DNA of 23,637 nt from a virus: the IMG/VR virus record IMGVR_UViG_3300017756_000111, positions 1 through 23,637 of that record; one strand, 5' to 3'. Shown here piece after piece: positions 20,059 to 23,637 of this stretch; within the stretch, counting starts at the first letter, position 1, and every line of letters starts with the position of its first letter. Below the pieces are notes generated by a model. That model saw nothing but the letters and a program-made list of their open reading frames with translations. It was not told the DNA's origin and did not search any database. Both the position numbers and the translations under genes were made by a program.

Positions 20059-20087
20059 TTGACTGTGACTATATAATCTGTTATAAT
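20059..20087 (+). promoter_or_regulatory. sigma70-type promoter
   Basis: TTGACT (20059-20064), a 17-base spacer, and TATAAT (20082-20087). It lies 21 bases ahead of the glycosyltransferase start and lacks the dyad. Confidence 0.85.
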
Positions 20088-20108
20088 ATATGAAGTACAT
20101 TATTCATT

Positions 20109-20864
20109 ATGGCTAAAGGATTTACTGTAAAGGCGAAAACTCCAAAGAAAACTGCCGAACCCGAATGGGACTACGACAAGGCATGGGAGATGTTAAAAGG
20201 AAAGGCAATAGTATTCTGTATGCCTGGTAGAGGATGTTCATTCCAGTTCTTGAAGAGTTTCGTTCAACTCTGCTTTGACTTAGTACAGCATGGGGCGAGT
20301 ATTCAAATATCTCAAGACTATTCTAGTATGGTTAACTTTGCTAGATGTAAGTGTCTTGGGGCAAATGTCTTAAGAGGACCAGACCAGATTCCTTGGGATG
20401 GTAAGTTAAACTACGACTACCAACTATGGATTGATAGTGATATCGTCTACGGAACTGAGAAGTTCTTACAACTTGTTCTTATGGACAAAGATATTGCTGC
20501 TGGTTGGTATATGACTGAAGATGGTCGTACTACTAGTGTTGCTCATTGGTTAGATGAGGGCGACTTCCGTAACAATGGTGGAGTCATGAATCACGAAACA
20601 GGTGAGACAATGACTAAGAGAAAGAAACCATTCACTGTAGACTATACAGGTTTCGGATGGACACTGATTAAGAAAGGAGTATTTGAGAACGAAGGCATTA
20701 AGTATCCTTGGTTTGCTCCTAAGATGCAAGTCTTTGAATCAGGCGATGTTCAAGATATGTGTGGAGAAGATGTGAGTTTCTGTCTCGATGCTATAGAAGC
20801 AGGGTTCGAGATATGGTGCGATCCTCGTGTGAGAGTAGGTCACGAGAAGATGAGAGTTATCTAA
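20109..20864 (+). CDS. glycosyltransferase-like protein, GT-A fold, 251 aa
   Basis: After a basic N-terminus comes a beta strand (KAIVFCMPGRGCS), then a helix and FARCKCLGANVLRGPD. YQLWIDSDIVY carries the DSD motif (109-111) that coordinates Mn/Mg and the nucleotide sugar in GT-A enzymes. Later, GEDVSFCLDA is the acidic catalytic-base segment, and VGHEK near the C-terminus is a typical final His. The domain is complete at about 250 residues. In phages such enzymes may glycosylate host surface polymers, virion proteins or modified DNA bases; the target cannot be told. Four small genes follow with overlapping junctions. Confidence 0.75.
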   Translation: MAKGFTVKAKTPKKTAEPEWDYDKAWEMLKGKAIVFCMPGRGCSFQFLKSFVQLCFDLVQHGASIQISQDYSSMVNFARCKCLGANVLRGPDQIPWDGKLNYDYQLWIDSDIVYGTEKFLQLVLMDKDIAAGWYMTEDGRTTSVAHWLDEGDFRNNGGVMNHETGETMTKRKKPFTVDYTGFGWTLIKKGVFENEGIKYPWFAPKMQVFESGDVQDMCGEDVSFCLDAIEAGFEIWCDPRVRVGHEKMRVI

Positions 20865-21031
20865 TGCCAAAGACAGTTTACACAATCTATATCGGTGGAG
20901 TTGAGAAGCACACCGATATAAGTGAGACTGACTTTCTGGATCTGATGAGCGACTATGCTCAATCTTTCTATGAGATTTCCTACCCAGATCCATCAACAAT
21001 ATCACATACTATGAAAGAAATTAATGGCTAA
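20864..21031 (+). CDS. small hypothetical protein, 55 aa
   Basis: ATG 20864 overlaps the previous stop (TAATG). A strand pair (TVYTIYIGGVEKHTDIS) is followed by a helix (TDFLDLMSDYAQSFYEI). It overlaps the next gene by eight bases. Function not recognised. Confidence 0.6.
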   Translation: MPKTVYTIYIGGVEKHTDISETDFLDLMSDYAQSFYEISYPDPSTISHTMKEING

Positions 21032-21170
21032 AGTATTCACAAACTTATCAGGTGGCAGTTGGATTGAAAAGACACCCAAAAAGACTCGACAAGGACAAGG
21101 TAAGCACTCTAAATTTTCTAGCACCGCCCGAAACGCTGCTCGTAAGGCATACAGGGGGCAAGGCAAATGA
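21024..21170 (+). CDS. small basic Gly/Lys-rich protein, 48 aa
   Basis: MAKVFTNLSGGSWIEKTPKK continues with TRQGQGKHSKFSSTARNAAR and KAYRGQGK. It is strongly basic with a disordered look, ending in the YRGQGK pattern that I recall from cyanophage small proteins (memory, not checked). Binding to nucleic acid or rRNA is plausible from charge alone. It overlaps the next gene by ATGA. Confidence 0.65.
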   Translation: MAKVFTNLSGGSWIEKTPKKTRQGQGKHSKFSSTARNAARKAYRGQGK

Positions 21171-21349
21171 ATGTAGTCGAAGCATGGAACAACATCTCTT
21201 GGGCAGAAGCAGTTCCTTTCCTGTTAGTATTAGCAGGAGTATACTGGGTAAAGGTAAAGATCGATACTAGAGCAGGTCTTGGTAAAAAGAAACTAAGGCA
21301 ACTTAAGAGTGTCATTAAAGAAGCAATCATTGAGGCAAACAATGACTGA
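21167..21349 (+). CDS. small single-pass membrane protein, 60 aa
   Basis: Residues about 13-28 are hydrophobic (AEAVPFLLVLAGVYWV), flanked by a basic tail (KKKLRQLKSVIKEAIIEAN) that is probably cytoplasmic. It overlaps the next gene by eight bases. Function not recognised; a holin-type role cannot be excluded but is not shown. Confidence 0.6.
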   Translation: MNVVEAWNNISWAEAVPFLLVLAGVYWVKVKIDTRAGLGKKKLRQLKSVIKEAIIEANND

Positions 21350-21626
21350 GAAAAGAAATCATCTACACCTAGTGAGTGATGATACTGAATATAAGGACTA
21401 TGCGTTATCTGTATTGGATGACGCAATTTATGATGCTATCATTTCAGACGCAGATGAGTATGACATATACAACTGTATAATGAATGCTATTAGAAGTAGA
21501 GGTTCACATCACCAATTAGCAGCAGATAGATGTAAGAAGTTGTCAGATTTATTAGAAGGAGAGATAACAAAAGATAATAATTTTAACGAACCTGACCCTG
21601 CTTATAATCCTAAGGAGTGGGATTAA
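21342..21626 (+). CDS. small acidic hypothetical protein, 94 aa
   Basis: ATG 21342 lies in the end of the preceding gene. The central part is acidic and helical (YKDYALSVLDDAIYDAIISD; EYDIYNCIMNAIRSRG), followed by HHQLAADRCKKLSDLLEGE and a Pro/Asp/Glu tail. Function not recognised. Last gene before the late promoter. Confidence 0.6.
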   Translation: MTEKRNHLHLVSDDTEYKDYALSVLDDAIYDAIISDADEYDIYNCIMNAIRSRGSHHQLAADRCKKLSDLLEGEITKDNNFNEPDPAYNPKEWD

Positions 21627-21648
21627 ATCTATATCTTACGGAAACTGG

Positions 21649-21656
21649 TATAAATA
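21649..21656 (+). promoter_or_regulatory. T4-type late promoter (TATAAATA)
   Basis: An exact TATAAATA box lies 24 bases ahead of gene 25. In T4 this box is read by the phage late sigma factor gp55 with the gp33/gp45 sliding-clamp system. It marks the change from the small-gene region to structural genes. Confidence 0.8.
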
Positions 21657-21679
21657 ATCGAGATACCTAGAGCCGCTGT

Positions 21680-22078
21680 ATGGCTGAATCTAATTCCAAG
21701 GCATTTAAAGATATAGATCTTTCTTTTTCGCCCCACCCTGTTTCTGGAGATGTACGAGTCCTTAAAAATGAGGATGCGATCAAGAGAGCTGTAAGGAATT
21801 TAATCCAGACTATAGGTGGCGAAAGACCTTTTCAGTCTAATCTTGGTACAGATGTGACTAGATCTTTATTTGATTTTGTTGATTATGGTACAGCAAGTGT
21901 CATAACTCAGCAAATTTTTGATGTTTTAAAGGGGTTCGAGGGTCGTATTGCAAATACTGCAGTGAGAGTGGAACCCAAACCCAACGATAATACATTTGAA
22001 GTATTTGTTGCTTATGATATTGTAGGACAGGACTTCCCAAGTCAAGAATTTGACTTCATGTTGGAATCATCTAGGTAA
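21680..22078 (+). CDS. 25: baseplate wedge subunit gp25
   Basis: This 132-residue protein belongs to the gp25-like baseplate family (T4 gp25 is 132 residues). The conserved core is visible: DIDLSFSPHPVSGDV, then NEDAIKRAVRNLIQTIGGER and PFQSNLGTDVTRSLFDF. Family members are part of the baseplate wedge in contact with gp6 and gp53 and initiate sheath assembly together with gp48/gp54. The following gene is gp6, the usual partner. A late promoter precedes it and the Shine-Dalgarno site is weak. Confidence 0.93.
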   Translation: MAESNSKAFKDIDLSFSPHPVSGDVRVLKNEDAIKRAVRNLIQTIGGERPFQSNLGTDVTRSLFDFVDYGTASVITQQIFDVLKGFEGRIANTAVRVEPKPNDNTFEVFVAYDIVGQDFPSQEFDFMLESSR

Positions 22079-22083
22079 TAGGA

Positions 22084-23637
22084 ATGCCATTTACTAAATT
22101 TACTAACTTAAATTTTGCTGAAATCAAGGAATCTGTAAAGGATTACCTGAGAGCTAACTCTGATTTTAAGGATTTTGACTTTGAAGGGTCAAATATGTCG
22201 ATCATTGTCGATATATTAGCGTATAATTCATATATAACTGCCTTTAATAGTAATATGGTTGCTAATGAGTCCTTCTTGGATTCAGCAACACTACGAGAAA
22301 ATGTTGTTTCTTTAGCTAGAAACATAGGATATGTACCAAGATCACGAAGATCTGCTGAAGCAGTGGTTGATTTTGAGTTTAAATTTGCAGGAAATAGTAA
22401 TACTGTCACTTTAAAGAAAGGTTTGGCACTAGTTGGTGCTGTAAGCAACACAAGTTATACTTTTTCAGTCCCAGAAGATGTAACTGTAACCAGTCCTTTG
22501 GACTCTGGAGGGATAGGTGGTAATAATTCTCCTAGAACTGGTAAATTTTCTGGATTAACTGTCTATCAAGGTACACTTTTAACTAAAAAATTTACTGTAA
22601 ATGGTAGTTCTGATCAAAGATTCATTCTCGACAACTCATTTATTGATTTAAACTCACTTAAAGTAACTGTTAAGAAGTCTGGATCGTCTGCAGGACTATC
22701 ATTTTCACGAATTGACAATATTATTGAGGTTACTCCAGTCTCAAATGTATATCTAATACAAGAAATTAAGAATGAGACCTATGAATTACTATTTGGAGAT
22801 GGTCTGTTTGGTAAAAAACTAGAAATTGGTGATGAAATTGATATTTCTTACATTATAACTGATGGTAAGGATGGGAATGAAGGTAAATTCTTTACTTTCT
22901 CAGGAAATATAGTAGATGATGCAGGAAATTCACTCTCATCTACAAACAATGTAACAGTAATTGCTAGTCAGACCGCTAGAAACGGTACTGATATCGAAGC
23001 AATTGACTCTATACGATATTTTGCACCTAGAATGTACTCCGCACAGAACAGGGCGGTTACACCTAGGGATTATGAAGCAATAGTTCAGTCTGTTTATCCA
23101 AATACAGAGTCTGTTTCTGTTGTTGGTGGTGAGGAATTGGATCCTCCTGAGTTTGGAACTGTAGTTTTAAGTATAAAACCTAAAAATGGTACATTCTTAT
23201 CTGACTTTACTAAGCAGAACATACTGAATGACTTAAAACAGTATGCAATTGCAGGAATTAACCAACGAATTGAAGATTTAAAGATTTTGTATGTAGAGTT
23301 GGACTCTTTCGTCTATTATAACAACAGTATTATGGATGATAAAGACCAACTTAAGGCAGAAGTCAGTACATCTCTTACTGAGTACGGAAGATCTGCTAAT
23401 TTGAACGCATTTGGTGGTAGATTTAAGTATTCTGAGTCTCAACGAATCATTGATCAGACAGATTCAGCAATTACTTCCAATATTACGAAGGTTACTATTC
23501 GTAGAGACCTAAAAGCACTCATAAATCAGTCTGCTCAATATGAATTATGCTTTGGTAATCAATTTAATGTAAAAACAGGTGGTGGAACTATCAAATCTAC
23601 TGGATTTGGTATTAGTGGTGTTGAAGGTGAAGTGTAT
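22084..23637 (+). CDS. 6: baseplate wedge subunit gp6 (partial, 3' end outside window)
   Basis: An open frame runs from ATG 22084 to the right edge, 518 codons without a stop. T4 gp6 is 660 residues; the full length here cannot be seen. The N-terminal half has the baseplate J-like layout: NFAEIKESVKDYLRANSDF, then MSIIVDILAYNSYITAFNSN and an ESFLDSATLRENVVSLARNI segment, with YVPRSRRSA next. ETYELLFGDGLFGKKLEIGD and a PRDYEAIVQSVYP stretch are typical of gp6-type wedge proteins. gp6 dimers form the ring of the baseplate around the hub and bind gp7 and gp25. TAGGA directly before the ATG is the ribosome site, and gp25 ends five bases upstream. Confidence 0.93.
   Translation, partial: MPFTKFTNLNFAEIKESVKDYLRANSDFKDFDFEGSNMSIIVDILAYNSYITAFNSNMVANESFLDSATLRENVVSLARNIGYVPRSRRSAEAVVDFEFKFAGNSNTVTLKKGLALVGAVSNTSYTFSVPEDVTVTSPLDSGGIGGNNSPRTGKFSGLTVYQGTLLTKKFTVNGSSDQRFILDNSFIDLNSLKVTVKKSGSSAGLSFSRIDNIIEVTPVSNVYLIQEIKNETYELLFGDGLFGKKLEIGDEIDISYIITDGKDGNEGKFFTFSGNIVDDAGNSLSSTNNVTVIASQTARNGTDIEAIDSIRYFAPRMYSAQNRAVTPRDYEAIVQSVYPNTESVSVVGGEELDPPEFGTVVLSIKPKNGTFLSDFTKQNILNDLKQYAIAGINQRIEDLKILYVELDSFVYYNNSIMDDKDQLKAEVSTSLTEYGRSANLNAFGGRFKYSESQRIIDQTDSAITSNITKVTIRRDLKALINQSAQYELCFGNQFNVKTGGGTIKSTGFGISGVEGEVY

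Noticed and set aside
1-23637. tRNA genes, often present in T4-like cyanophages
   Set aside because: I looked for T-loop and acceptor-stem patterns in the gaps and found no cloverleaf; this was by eye, so tRNAscan would be the proper test.

Overview
The window comes from a T4-like marine cyanophage (a myovirus of Synechococcus or Prochlorococcus). The evidence is AT-rich DNA, every recognised gene on the + strand with tight ATGA/TAATG junctions, baseplate wedge genes 25 and 6 at the right end behind a perfect T4-type late promoter (TATAAATA), long fibre genes at the left end, and a middle section of cyanophage auxiliary genes and very small early-type genes. No tRNA, integrase, transposon or CRISPR array was seen.

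Layout. 1-4690: fibre module, with the tail end of a fibre protein, a 935-residue beta-rich fibre-like protein and a 567-residue glycine-rich, collagen-like protein. 4695-5294: a 2-oxoglutarate/Fe(II) dioxygenase of prolyl-hydroxylase type. 5358-10431: a compact operon with a ligase-like KxDG protein, an apparently intact flavin-dependent tryptophan-halogenase-family protein, a diverged second copy of it, and several small membrane proteins. 10440-10900: a promoter, a possible structured RNA, a membrane microprotein and a terminator. 10966-13768: small proteins, a PD-(D/E)XK nuclease-like protein, an SF2 helicase, and two related microproteins. 13853-19250: about twenty small conserved-hypothetical phage genes in short units. 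19251-20108: a sparse regulatory stretch with two canonical sigma70-type promoters and two small genes. 20109-21626: a GT-A glycosyltransferase-like gene and four small genes. 21649 to the end: late promoter, gp25 and the 5' part of gp6.

The most striking signal is a repeated promoter module. Nine transcription units between 5.3 and 17.5 kb each begin with a TATAAT-like -10 box that has no recognisable -35 box. Each is preceded, 51-53 bp from the start of the dyad to the -10 box, by an imperfect 20-bp dyad of consensus GGACAGTTNNNAAAGTGTCC. The spacing holds even where a complete intrinsic terminator of the preceding unit lies between dyad and -10 box. This suggests one dimeric regulator, of host or phage origin, controlling a multi-operon regulon. 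The two promoters with a normal -35 box (19514 and 20059) lack the dyad, and the structural genes use a late promoter, so three promoter classes can be read from the sequence.

A second point of interest is the prolyl-hydroxylase-like enzyme directly beside a protein with about 23 X-Pro-Gly triplets, where proline is in the position that collagen prolyl-4-hydroxylases modify. All functional statements are made from reading the sequence only; no database search was run.
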